In this document: positions 27,137-34,393 of the stretch, in pieces
Position numbering within the stretch: position 1 is the stretch's first letter
Layout: each line of letters opens with the position of its first letter
The notes under the pieces: generated by a model
The model's database searches: none
What the model was told of the DNA's origin: nothing
What the model saw: the letters and a program-made list of their open reading frames with translations, nothing else
Translations under genes and position numbers: made by a program
Origin: SM23-32 sp964434535
GTDB taxonomy: Bacteria; Planctomycetota; Brocadiia; SM23-32
Length of the DNA: 48,424 bases
Direction: 5' to 3'
Assembly (NCBI GenBank): GCA_964434535.1
Contig: CAYSWA010000019.1
Coordinates: 1 to 48,424, forward strand

Positions 27137-29041
27137 TCAGGCAATGGGTATCGATTCCGCCGGCTGCTCGTAGGGCCTGACCTGGCCGGCGGCCACCTTG
27201 TAGATGCGCGCGTGGCTGAGCCGGGCGGCCGAGGCGAGGCGCGCGTAGGGAAGCTGGCAGATGTCCACGAAGCCGACCTGGTAGTTGGCCCCGCCCGGCG
27301 CGCCGGCCACGTGCATGTCATTCCACTGCGCGTAGTGCGTGCCGACCACGGCGGGCATGGCGGCGGCCCGCTCCACGTAGTAGCGATAGGACTCGGCCCG
27401 GTCCTCCTGCGTCCAGACCACGCGGAGCCCGCCGCCCGGCAGGCCGCGGTCGAGCGCCCCGGAGTGGAAGCCGCCGATCAGGACCGGCCGGCCGGTGCGC
27501 CGCGACGTCTGCGCGATCCACTCGGCCCCCGGCTCCTGCTCGAAGCAGGAGACCGTCAGCACGTCCGCCCCGCCCTCCCCGACGCCGGCAGCCAGCTCGT
27601 CCCGGCCCGGCCACCAGTGATAGCGCACGCCGAAGTTGAGGTGGTGGGCGTCGACGCGGCGGCACTGCCCGGCGGGCACCTGCACGTAGCGCTCGACCAT
27701 GAGCCTGCTGAAGGCGGCCAGATCCTCGCGGGCGGCCTCGGAGGCCATCTGCTCCGCTCGGAGGGCGCCGCCGGCGAGGGCGGCGAACTCGGCGAACTCG
27801 GTCTCCCACGCGACGTTGAGCGCGGCGATCTGCCCGTAGCGCTCCCTGAGCCACTCGACCATCCGGTCGCGGGAGTCGGACCGCCCCCCCTTAGAGAGCA
27901 TCCGCTCGGCGAGCACGTGGGGGCCGAGGGCCCACTCGGGCTCGCATCGCAGGAAGTAGCCGATCATGTGGCGGTCTTCGCGGAGGTCTTCGAGCTGCTC
28001 GGCGAAGCGGCGGCTGTTACGCGCGAACTCGTCGCAGAACACGTCGGGGAAGTCGCGCCAGATGGTGGCGGAAGTCGTCGGGAAGTCGCGCAACTGCCAC
28101 ACGTAGGGCATGCCGGCCACGCGGCAGATGCGCGGGTCCGACCAGGCGCCGAGGGTGTTGAAGCCCCAGGCCTCGAGCCGGCGCACGGAGAGCTCGGCCC
28201 AGCCCTCGAACCACGGCTCGCCGAGGGCCCGCACCAGGTTGTAGCGAATGGCGTTCAGCACGGTGCGCTCGCCGCCCTCCCCCTCTGCCCAGCAGTGGCG
28301 AAGCTCCCCGTCCTTCGGGGGCAGGTCGGTGAACAGGTCCTCGTTGCCCCGGGTCTGCGTCGGCCCGTGGGGGCTGACGGCGTTGACGCCGACGCTGTAG
28401 AAGGGGCGGCCGTCGGGGGTGGCGAGCCACCAGCGCTCGTCGTCGCGCTCGGCGCGGAAAAAGCCGGTAGCCTCGAAGCTCCTCCTCCCCGTCCAGCCGC
28501 CCCACCGGTCCAGCTCGTCGCGCGTGCCCATCTGGGTGGCGAGGAACTCCTCGGTGACGAGCGCGCGGATCCCGTCCAGCGAGGCGGCCTTGCCCGGCCA
28601 GTCGCGCTCGGCCCACTGGTGCAGCTCGTCCACGATGGGCCGTTCGGCGCGGGGCCACTCGGAGGGGGGCCCGTCGGTGAGCCGGGGCGGGCTGATGCGC
28701 ACGGCCGCCCGCCCGCCGGGGGTGCGCCCCTCCAGGCTGACCTCGGTGAGGCGCGCGGGGTCGACCGGCCCGCCCAGGCAGTAGCGCGTGAAGCCGTGGG
28801 GCGTGCGGGGCAGGCTGGAGCGCTCGCCGTCGAGGCACGCCAGCGGCACCACGACGCGCGTGAGGAGCCCCGGGAAGAGGCCGACGCGCACCCGCATGGC
28901 CCGCGCGCCCTCGGCGAACCGGCACTCGACCTGGGCCATGTACGGGCCGTCGTTGACGGCATCGAAGACCAGGAACATGTCCGCCCGCCAGTCCGGAGAC
29001 GGCGTCATCTGGCAGGGCAGCTCGTTGGACGGCTCTTGCAT
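27137..29041 (-). CDS. GH50/agarase-like glycoside hydrolase
   Basis: A 634-residue protein with an N-terminal beta-sandwich (about 1-150) and a clan GH-A barrel. The strand GFFRAERDDERWWLATPDGRPFYSVGVNAV is the hallmark entry of GH50-type agarases and relatives (beta-sandwich to barrel). LEAWGFNTLGAWSD and MIGYFLRCEPEWALG follow; the usual N-E acid/base pair reads C-E-P-E here. A later nucleophile candidate is in VLTVSCFEQEPG. There is no signal peptide. The ribosome site at ATG 29041 is poor, and M12 or M22 could be used. It follows asd by 33 nt. The substrate could be a galactan or another beta-glycan. Confidence 0.68.
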   Translation of the reverse strand: MQEPSNELPCQMTPSPDWRADMFLVFDAVNDGPYMAQVECRFAEGARAMRVRVGLFPGLLTRVVVPLACLDGERSSLPRTPHGFTRYCLGGPVDPARLTEVSLEGRTPGGRAAVRISPPRLTDGPPSEWPRAERPIVDELHQWAERDWPGKAASLDGIRALVTEEFLATQMGTRDELDRWGGWTGRRSFEATGFFRAERDDERWWLATPDGRPFYSVGVNAVSPHGPTQTRGNEDLFTDLPPKDGELRHCWAEGEGGERTVLNAIRYNLVRALGEPWFEGWAELSVRRLEAWGFNTLGAWSDPRICRVAGMPYVWQLRDFPTTSATIWRDFPDVFCDEFARNSRRFAEQLEDLREDRHMIGYFLRCEPEWALGPHVLAERMLSKGGRSDSRDRMVEWLRERYGQIAALNVAWETEFAEFAALAGGALRAEQMASEAAREDLAAFSRLMVERYVQVPAGQCRRVDAHHLNFGVRYHWWPGRDELAAGVGEGGADVLTVSCFEQEPGAEWIAQTSRRTGRPVLIGGFHSGALDRGLPGGGLRVVWTQEDRAESYRYYVERAAAMPAVVGTHYAQWNDMHVAGAPGGANYQVGFVDICQLPYARLASAARLSHARIYKVAAGQVRPYEQPAESIPIA

Positions 29042-29074
29042 GTCGGGCGCGGTTGAGGTCTGCGGCGTTCGCGG

Positions 29075-30097
29075 CTACAGCAGGTCCATCTGGACGGCTT
29101 TCTCGACGATCTGCACGGCGTTCAGCGCCGCTCCTTTCAGCAGGTTGTCCGCCACGCACCACAGGTCCAGGCAGTTCGCCCGCGAGGGGTCGCGGCGGAT
29201 GCGCCCGACGTAGACGGGATATTGCCCGGTGGCCTCGGCCGCCAGCGGATACTGCGAGGCGGCCGGCTCGTCCACCACGACGACGCCTTCGGCGGCCGCG
29301 AGGACCTCCCGGGCCTGCCGCGGCGAAAGCTCGCGCTCCAGCTCCACGTTCACCGACTCGCTGTGGCTGTTCTCGACCGGCACCCGCACGCAGGTGGCCG
29401 AGACGGGCAGGTCGGGCAGGCCGAGGACTTTGCGGCTCTCGCGGACCATCTTGATCTCTTCGCTGTAGTAACCGGGGAACTCGTCCTTGAGGCTGCCCAC
29501 CTGGGGGATGCAGTTGTTGTAGATCGGGTGCGGATAGGGCCCGAGCTCGGGCTGCCCGCCCTCGGCCGCCGCCCGGCGCTGCTGGGCGAGCGCGCGCACC
29601 CCCGGCCGGCCGGTGCCGCTGACCGATTGGTAGGTGCTGACCACCACGCGGCGCAGGCCCGCCGCCCGGTGCAGGGCGGCCAGCACCGCGACCATCTGGA
29701 TGGTGCTGCAGTTGGGGTTGGCGACGAAGCCCTGGTGCCCGCGCAGCGCCTCGGCGTTGACCTCCGGCACCACCAGCGGCACGCGCGGGTCCATGCGGAA
29801 GTCATTGCCGTTGTCGACGACGAAGACGCCCTTCTCGACCGCCTTCCAGCCGAACTGCACGCTGGCGCCGCTCTCGCCCTCGGTGCCGGCGAACAGGGCG
29901 ATGTCGAGCCCGTCGAGGGCCTGCTCGGTGGTCTCGATGACCTCGCGCTCCCGCCCCGCCAGCTCCTGGCGGCGCGAGGATGTGGCCATGATGCGCAGCT
30001 CATCAGCGGGGAACCGGCGGTCCTCCAGCACGGCGATCAGGCGGTCGCCGACCATGCCGGCGCCGACCACGCCGACCTTGTAGCGCCTCTCACGCAT
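29075..30097 (-). CDS. asd: Aspartate-semialdehyde dehydrogenase
   Basis: A 340-residue NADPH-dependent enzyme that converts beta-aspartyl phosphate to the semialdehyde, a branch point to lysine/diaminopimelate, threonine and methionine. Nucleotide motif VGVVGAGMVGDRL (the family usually has GATGAVG), catalytic Cys130 in NPNCSTIQM, and RVPVENSHSESVNVE with the active-site His. NGNDFRMDPRVPLVVPEVN and NNCIPQVGS are typical. The first 8 nt overlap the 3' end of the GcvH-like gene, so they are translationally coupled. Glycosidase genes follow in the same orientation. Confidence 0.95.
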   Translation of the reverse strand: MRERRYKVGVVGAGMVGDRLIAVLEDRRFPADELRIMATSSRRQELAGREREVIETTEQALDGLDIALFAGTEGESGASVQFGWKAVEKGVFVVDNGNDFRMDPRVPLVVPEVNAEALRGHQGFVANPNCSTIQMVAVLAALHRAAGLRRVVVSTYQSVSGTGRPGVRALAQQRRAAAEGGQPELGPYPHPIYNNCIPQVGSLKDEFPGYYSEEIKMVRESRKVLGLPDLPVSATCVRVPVENSHSESVNVELERELSPRQAREVLAAAEGVVVVDEPAASQYPLAAEATGQYPVYVGRIRRDPSRANCLDLWCVADNLLKGAALNAVQIVEKAVQMDLL

Positions 30098-30494
30098 CTA
30101 CGTATTCCTCTCCCAGGTCGTCCAGGCAGAACGTGCGGTAAAGAGCCGGGCTCCAGAGCTTGGTGAGCCGCTCCGGCTCGTGCGGCCGTATCCGCAGCAT
30201 CCAGCCCGCCCCGTAGGGGTCTTTCAGCAGTTTCTTGTGGTTCCAGACCAGCTCCTCGTTGACCTCGACGATCCGCGCCTCGACCGGCGGACGCAGGTGG
30301 AAGGTCTCCTCGTGGCCCTCCAGCTCGCCGAAGGCCAGCTCCGCCTTCAGCTCGTCGTCGGGCTCGGGCAGATCCACCGAGATCAGCGGCTCCAGCTTGC
30401 GCAGGATCGGCTCGGTGACGCCGACCTCGGTCAGCGCGCCGTCCATGCGCACCCAGATGTGGAACTTGGTGTAGGCCCGGTCCTCAGGGATCAT
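30090..30494 (-). CDS. GcvH-like lipoyl-domain protein lacking the lipoyl lysine
   Basis: A 134-residue protein that aligns with glycine cleavage H protein: YTKFHIWVRMDGALTEVGVTEPI at the N-terminus, then IVEVNEELVWNHKKLLKDPYGAGWMLRI, which matches the H-protein C-terminal half (VEVNE...L..DPYG.GW...I). In true GcvH the hairpin is E-S-V-K-A-x-S with the lipoylated lysine; here it reads GHEETFHLRPP and the aligned residue is Glu62. It therefore cannot carry lipoate. The ribosome site is not obvious. It precedes and overlaps asd. Such H-like proteins may serve as structural or binding modules; the role is unknown. Confidence 0.8.
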   Translation of the reverse strand: MIPEDRAYTKFHIWVRMDGALTEVGVTEPILRKLEPLISVDLPEPDDELKAELAFGELEGHEETFHLRPPVEARIVEVNEELVWNHKKLLKDPYGAGWMLRIRPHEPERLTKLWSPALYRTFCLDDLGEEYVDA

Positions 30495-30539
30495 GGAGCG
30501 CGGCCCCGCGCAGACTGGAGGAGCAACGGCGACCCCGCT

Positions 30540-30568
30540 ATGATATCAGCACCCGCCGCCCGGCGCAA
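30540..30568 (-). promoter_or_regulatory. Promoter for the GcvH-like/asd run
   Basis: Leftward TTGCGC (30568-30563), 17 nt, TATCAT (30545-30540). The same bases read rightward give TATGAT (30539-30544), a possible -10 for folK, so divergent promoters may share the element CTATGATATCAG. Confidence 0.5.
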
Positions 30569-30585
30569 ACCAACGGCCCGGATAC

Positions 30586-31086
30586 GTGCCACAAATAGCA
30601 TACATCGCCCTGGGATCGAACCTCGGCAAGCGCGAGGACAACCTGCGCCGCGCCCTGGCCGCCCTGGCCGCGCGCGAGGGGATCGCCGTGCGGCGGGTCT
30701 CGCCCTTCCTGGAAACTGCGCCGGTCGGGGGCCCCCCGCAGGGACCGTTCCTGAACGCCGCCGCCGAGCTGGAGACCACGCTCGAGCCCCCCGAGCTGCT
30801 GGCGGTCCTGCACCAGGTAGAGCGCGAGCTGGGCCGCGAGCGGACAGTGCGCTGGGGGCCGCGCACCATCGACCTGGACCTGCTGCTCTACGGCGAGCGG
30901 GTGATCGACGAACAGGGCCTCCGCCTGCCCCACCCCCGCATGCACGAGCGGCGGTTCGTGCTTGATCCGTTGAGCCAGATCGCACCCGACGCCCGCCATC
31001 CGATCCTCGACCGGACCGTCCGGGAGCTCCTCGCCGAGCTGGAGCGGGACGCCGGCGGGCTTGACAACCGGCGCGGGAACGGTTAG
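30586..31086 (+). CDS. folK: 6-hydroxymethyl-7,8-dihydropterin pyrophosphokinase (HPPK)
   Basis: A 166-residue enzyme that transfers pyrophosphate from ATP to the pterin precursor in folate synthesis. Seen: IALGSNLGKREDNL at the N-terminus, SPFLETAPVGGPPQGPFLNAAAEL, the ATP/Mg site RWGPRTIDLDLLLYG (Asp-x-Asp) and LPHPRMHERRFVLDPL. Translation begins at GTG 30586 with a weak ribosome site. It is divergent from the GcvH-like gene. The promoter for the attenuator system lies in its last codons (31061-31089). Confidence 0.95.
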   Translation: MPQIAYIALGSNLGKREDNLRRALAALAAREGIAVRRVSPFLETAPVGGPPQGPFLNAAAELETTLEPPELLAVLHQVERELGRERTVRWGPRTIDLDLLLYGERVIDEQGLRLPHPRMHERRFVLDPLSQIAPDARHPILDRTVRELLAELERDAGGLDNRRGNG

Positions 31087-31089
31087 GCT
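31061..31089 (+). promoter_or_regulatory. Promoter for the aroF leader
   Basis: TTGACA (31061-31066), 17 nt, TAGGCT (31084-31089), within the last folK codons. Transcription from it would start near 31096, about 38 nt before the leader peptide GTG. Confidence 0.55.
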
Positions 31090-31133
31090 GTGTGATCGAA
31101 GGCAATGACGGCCTCCCGAGCGGAGCGAGATCG

Positions 31134-31235
31134 GTGGACGAACGCACAGGCCAGACGGCCCTGAGCGGCGGCGTGGACGCGCCGTGGGCCGCCCGTGCGT
31201 TCTTCTTCTATTTCGCCTTCCGCCCAGGAGGCTGA
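31134..31235 (+). CDS. aroL-like leader (unnamed): Phe/Tyr-rich leader peptide of the aroF attenuator
   Basis: A 33-codon ORF starting at GTG 31134 with GGAG 8 nt upstream (a GTG at 31173 is an alternative). Its C-terminus reads A-F-F-F-Y-F-A-F-R-P-G-G then TGA. Codons 31200-31220 are TTC TTC TTC TAT TTC GCC TTC: five Phe and one Tyr in seven. This is the arrangement of the pheA leader of enteric bacteria (FFFAFFFTF). It ends 33 nt before an intrinsic terminator that precedes the DAHP synthase gene. A ribosome stalling on uncharged tRNA-Phe or tRNA-Tyr would favour readthrough. The name is descriptive only. Confidence 0.8.
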   Translation: MDERTGQTALSGGVDAPWAARAFFFYFAFRPGG

Positions 31236-31268
31236 TCGACGGGCGAGAGCCGTAGCGCCGACTAACCC

Positions 31269-31306
31269 GAGCCCCGAAGTCAGCCTCGACTTCGGGGCTC
31301 TTTTTC
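31269..31306 (+). terminator. Attenuator (intrinsic terminator) before aroF
   Basis: Perfect 13-bp stem GAGCCCCGAAGTC (31269-31281) and GACTTCGGGGCTC (31288-31300) with a 6-nt loop, followed by five T (31301-31305). It sits between the leader peptide and the DAHP synthase start, so it must be bypassed for expression. Confidence 0.93.
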
Positions 31307-31334
31307 GTTAACGCCCATCGGAGCGAAGAAGGCC

Positions 31335-32348
31335 ATGATCATCGTCATGCAGGCCCACGCCACGGGCGAGCAGGTCCAGCACGTGGTCGACACCGTGGAG
31401 GAGGCCGGGCTGGAGGCCGTGCTCCTGCGCGGGGAGAAGCGGAACGTCATCGCGGCCATCGGCGAGAAGCGCGACGCGCCGACCGACCGCTGGCTCGCCT
31501 CCCCCGGGGTGGAGCGGATCATCCCGATCCTCAGCCCCTACAAGCTGGCCAGCCGCGAGGCGTCGGTCGGCGCCACCCCCGTGCGCCTCAACGGCGGCGT
31601 GGTCGGCGCCCGGAAGGTCCAGGTCATCGCCGGCCCCTGCGCCGTGGAGGATATGGACTGCACGCTCGACATCGCCCAAGCCGTCCAGGCCGCCGGCGCC
31701 ACCGGCCTGCGCGGCGGGGCCTACAAGCCGCGCACCAGCCCCCACAGCTTCCAGGGCCTCGAAGAGGAGGGGCTGAAGATCCTGCACAGCGTCGGCAGGC
31801 ACACCGGCCTGGCCGTGGTCACCGAGGTGCTCGACGCCTCCCAGGTCGACCTGGTGGCCCGCTACGCCGACGTGCTCCAGGTCGGCGCACGCAACATGCA
31901 GAACTTCACCCTCCTGAAGGCCCTCGGCGGCCTGGAGAAGCCGGTGCTGCTCAAGCGCGGCATCAGCGCCAGCGTGGACGAGCTGCTGCTCGCGGCCGAA
32001 TACGTCCTGAAGGGCGGCAACAGCCGGGGCATCCTCTGCTGCCGGGGCATCCGCACCTTCGAGGATCATACCCGGTTCACCCTCTCGCTCGGCGCCGTGG
32101 CCCACCTGAAAGAGGTGACGCACCTGCCCGTCATCGTGGACCCGAGCCATGCCGCCGGCCGGCGCAGCCTCGTCGCCCCGATGGCGAAAGCCGCCGTGGC
32201 CTGCGGCGCCGACGGGCTGATCATCGAGGTGCACCCCGACCCCGAGCACGCGCTGGTGGACGGCCCCCAGGCGCTCACGTGCGACGACTTCGCCCGGCTC
32301 ATGGGCGAGCTGCGCCCCATCGCCGAGGCCGTCGGCCGCACGATGTAG
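31335..32348 (+). CDS. aroF: 3-deoxy-7-phosphoheptulonate (DAHP) synthase, class I-beta
   Basis: A 337-residue enzyme that condenses phosphoenolpyruvate with erythrose-4-phosphate, the first step to aromatic amino acids. Residues 1-70 form the ferredoxin-like regulatory domain typical of the AroF/AroA(beta) group (IIVMQAHATGEQVQHVVDTV). The barrel has VIAGPCAVE, GGAYKPRTSPHSFQG, VGARNMQNF, KPVLLKRG and IVDPSHAAGRR, with the metal-binding Cys, His, Glu and Asp positions present. GAAGAAGG precedes the ATG. The Phe/Tyr leader and terminator upstream suggest attenuation by aromatic amino acids. The right end abuts a repeat flanking proB. Confidence 0.96.
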   Translation: MIIVMQAHATGEQVQHVVDTVEEAGLEAVLLRGEKRNVIAAIGEKRDAPTDRWLASPGVERIIPILSPYKLASREASVGATPVRLNGGVVGARKVQVIAGPCAVEDMDCTLDIAQAVQAAGATGLRGGAYKPRTSPHSFQGLEEEGLKILHSVGRHTGLAVVTEVLDASQVDLVARYADVLQVGARNMQNFTLLKALGGLEKPVLLKRGISASVDELLLAAEYVLKGGNSRGILCCRGIRTFEDHTRFTLSLGAVAHLKEVTHLPVIVDPSHAAGRRSLVAPMAKAAVACGADGLIIEVHPDPEHALVDGPQALTCDDFARLMGELRPIAEAVGRTM

Positions 32349-32353
32349 GCCAT

Positions 32354-32490
32354 CGCGCAGAGGACGCAGAGGGCGCGCAGAAGGCTGAAGGGAGAAGGAT
32401 GAAGTGACGGCGTCCACTCGCCCTCTTCGTCCTCGTTCTCGTCGTCGGCCTCGGCCGTCAACCGACAACTGACAACCGACAACCGCCTCC
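32354..32490 (-). repeat. Left copy of the inverted repeat flanking proB
   Basis: This gap between the aroF and proB stop codons is nearly filled by word-like blocks: GCGCAGAGGACGCAGAGGG, AAGGGAGAAGGATGAAG, CCCTCTTCGTCCTCGTTCTC and CAACTGACAACCGACAACC. The reverse complement is repeated at 33703-33860 with a perfectly identical core of about 54 nt (roughly 32400-32447 and neighbours). It starts 6 nt after the aroF stop and ends 4 nt before the proB stop. Confidence 0.8.
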
Positions 32491-32493
32491 TCC

Positions 32494-33621
32494 TCACAGC
32501 AGCGCCATGTTGTCGCGGTGCACGACCTCGTCGTAGCCGCCGTAGCCGAGTATCTCCTCGATGCGCCCGGTGTGCGCGCCCTTGATGCGCTCGATCTCGT
32601 CGGCGGCGTAGTTCGTCAGCCCCCGCGCGAACTCCTCGCCGTCGGGGCCTTTCAGGCGCACGACGTCCCCTCGGCGGAACTCGCCCTCCGCGCCGGCGAT
32701 CCCGCTGGGCAGCAGGCTTTTGCCCCGCTCCACCAGCGCCGCCCGCGCCCCTTGGTCCACCAGCACGCTGCCCCGGGGCCGCCCGGTGAAGCGGATCCAT
32801 CGCTTGTAGCTGCTCAGCTTGCCGGCCGCCGGCAGGAAGAGCGTGCCGACCGGCTCGCCGCCGATGATCTTGCGCAGGATGACCGGGTCGCGCCCGTCGG
32901 CGATGACGGCCGCCTCGCCGGCTTCGGTGGCGATGCGGGCGGCCTCGATCTTGCTCGCCATCCCGCCCACGCCGAGCGGGGTCTTCTCGTTGAAGGCAAG
33001 CCGCTGCACCTGCTCGTCCACCCTCTCGACGACGCCGAGCACCGTCCCGCCGGACGCCTCCGCGTAGAGGCCCGGCACGCTGGTCAGCAGCACAAGCAGC
33101 TCGGCGCGGATCAGGTGCGTGACCAGCGCCGCCAGCCGGTCGTTGTCCCCGAAGCGGATCTCCTCGGTGCTGATCGTGTCGTTCTCGTTGATGACCGGCA
33201 CGCAGGGCAGCTCGAAGAGCGCGTGGATGGTGTTGGCGGCGTTGAGGTAGCGCTCGCGCTCGTCGAAGTCCTCGTGGGTCAGCAGGATCTGCGCGGCGTG
33301 GAAGCCGTGGCGGTGGAAGCAGCGCTCGTAGCGGGCCATCAGCACGCCCTGGCCGACGCTGGCGACGGCCTGGCTCTCGGGCAGCGTGGCGGGCCGGCGC
33401 TTCATGGCCAGCGCGGCCATGCCGCAGCCGATGGCGCCGCTGGTGACCAGGGCGACCTGCCGGCCGCTGCGGGCCAGCGAGGAGATCTGCTCGGCGATGG
33501 AGCTGACGCGCTCCTCGTCGATCGGCTTGCCGGGCGCGGCGAGCACGTTCGTGCCGACCTTGACCACGATCCGCTTCGCCGGGCAGACGTGGCGCTCCCT
33601 CAGTTCGCGCGCGGCTTCCAC
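32494..33621 (-). CDS. proB: Glutamate 5-kinase
   Basis: A 375-residue enzyme that phosphorylates glutamate for proline synthesis. The amino-acid kinase domain (about 1-265) has IVVKVGTNVLA, LVTSGAIGCGMAAL, PVINENDTISTEEIRFGDNDRLAA and GVGGMASKIEAARIA. A PUA domain covers about 285-365 (GSVLVDQGARAALVERGKSLLPSGI). Translation begins at GTG 33621 with GGAGG 6 nt upstream. proA is not adjacent. The gene sits between two inverted copies of a repeat, so the whole unit could invert by recombination. Confidence 0.96.
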   Translation of the reverse strand: MEAARELRERHVCPAKRIVVKVGTNVLAAPGKPIDEERVSSIAEQISSLARSGRQVALVTSGAIGCGMAALAMKRRPATLPESQAVASVGQGVLMARYERCFHRHGFHAAQILLTHEDFDERERYLNAANTIHALFELPCVPVINENDTISTEEIRFGDNDRLAALVTHLIRAELLVLLTSVPGLYAEASGGTVLGVVERVDEQVQRLAFNEKTPLGVGGMASKIEAARIATEAGEAAVIADGRDPVILRKIIGGEPVGTLFLPAAGKLSSYKRWIRFTGRPRGSVLVDQGARAALVERGKSLLPSGIAGAEGEFRRGDVVRLKGPDGEEFARGLTNYAADEIERIKGAHTGRIEEILGYGGYDEVVHRDNMALL

Positions 33622-33664
33622 GTTCGCCTCCGGGCCAGGGGGGACCGCACCGTTCGCGCCGGCA

Positions 33665-33694
33665 AGTCTAAACGATGGCCCGCCGCCCCATCAA
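33665..33694 (-). promoter_or_regulatory. Promoter for proB
   Basis: Leftward TTGATG (33694-33689), 18 nt, TAGACT (33670-33665), 44 nt before the GTG start. Confidence 0.5.
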
Positions 33695-33702
33695 GCGGTG
33701 GG

Positions 33703-33860
33703 AGGCGGTTGTCGGTTGGCAGTTGTCGGTGAACGGCAACGGCGACGGCCGAGGACGACGACGAGAACGAGGACGAAGAGGGCGAGTGGACGCCGTCACT
33801 TCATCCTTCATCCTTCTCCCGTCAGTCTTCTGCTCGCCCTCTGCGCGCTCTGCGCGCGAA
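33703..33860 (+). repeat. Right copy of the inverted repeat flanking proB
   Basis: It contains GGTTGTCGGTTGGCAGTTG, GACGACGAGAACGAGG, GGGCGAGTGGACGCCG, TTCATCCTTCATCCTTC and CTCTGCGCGCTCTGCGCG in order. This is the mirror order of the copy at 32354-32490, with a few small insertions. It ends 3 nt before the lipoprotein stop codon. Confidence 0.8.
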
Positions 33861-33862
33861 AG

Positions 33863-34354
33863 TCAGTGGGCGAACTGCACCTCGAAGTCGCGCGTGACCT
33901 CCTGGCCGGTCGGCACAAAGACGCCCCGCGCCGCGTAGGTCCCCTCGGCCTCGATCTCGGACGGGTGGAACCGCCACGCCCCGGTGAACTCCAGCGCCTT
34001 CCCTGCCTCGATGCGGACGGGCGTCACAACCTGGGCGAACATCCGCCCGTCGCTCCAGCGCCAGAGGACCCGCCCCTCGTGCTCGACGGTGAAGTCGTGG
34101 AGCTGCGCCGTCGGCGCCCGCCCCTGCCACGCGCCCGGCCCCGCCCATGCGACGCGCATCGTCAACCCCTGATCCTGCTCTTCGCGCAGGTTCAGAGGCG
34201 GCATCTTGTTGACCCAGAGCGGGGCGTCGCTGACCTTCAGGCTCAGTTCGGTTCGGTCCGCCATAGCGCCCTCCTCCTGAACGGCCCCGCGGCAGCCGGT
34301 GCCCACGGCCAGGGCCAGACAGCATGCCGACACGGTCCACATGCGCGCATTCAT
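33863..34354 (-). CDS. Lipoprotein with BsuPI-like beta domain
   Basis: A 163-residue protein with an N-terminal signal (MNARMWTVSACCLALAVGTGC); the Cys near residue 21 is in an imperfect lipobox (G-T-G-C), so lipidation is likely but not certain. The mature part reads as an immunoglobulin-like beta domain: LSLKVSDAPLWVNKMPPLNL, FTVEHEGRVLWRWSDGRMF, and ALEFTGAWRF...GTYAARGVFVP. The order of strands, with R-V-L-W-R-W-S-D-G and a late G-T-Y, fits the BsuPI proteinase-inhibitor domain. It follows dxs by 39 nt. The target is unknown. Confidence 0.75.
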   Translation of the reverse strand: MNARMWTVSACCLALAVGTGCRGAVQEEGAMADRTELSLKVSDAPLWVNKMPPLNLREEQDQGLTMRVAWAGPGAWQGRAPTAQLHDFTVEHEGRVLWRWSDGRMFAQVVTPVRIEAGKALEFTGAWRFHPSEIEAEGTYAARGVFVPTGQEVTRDFEVQFAH

Positions 34355-34393
34355 CCCTTCCCTGCCCCCCTCCTTCTTGTGGCGAGCCGACGC

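Noticed and set aside
30090..30494. Annotating this as functional glycine cleavage H protein
   Set aside because: The lipoylated lysine is absent (Glu62 at the aligned place), and no gcvT or gcvP is nearby.
32354..33860. CRISPR array or tandem-repeat array near proB
   Set aside because: The copies are inverted, only two, and enclose a housekeeping gene. There is no regular repeat-spacer periodicity and no cas gene.
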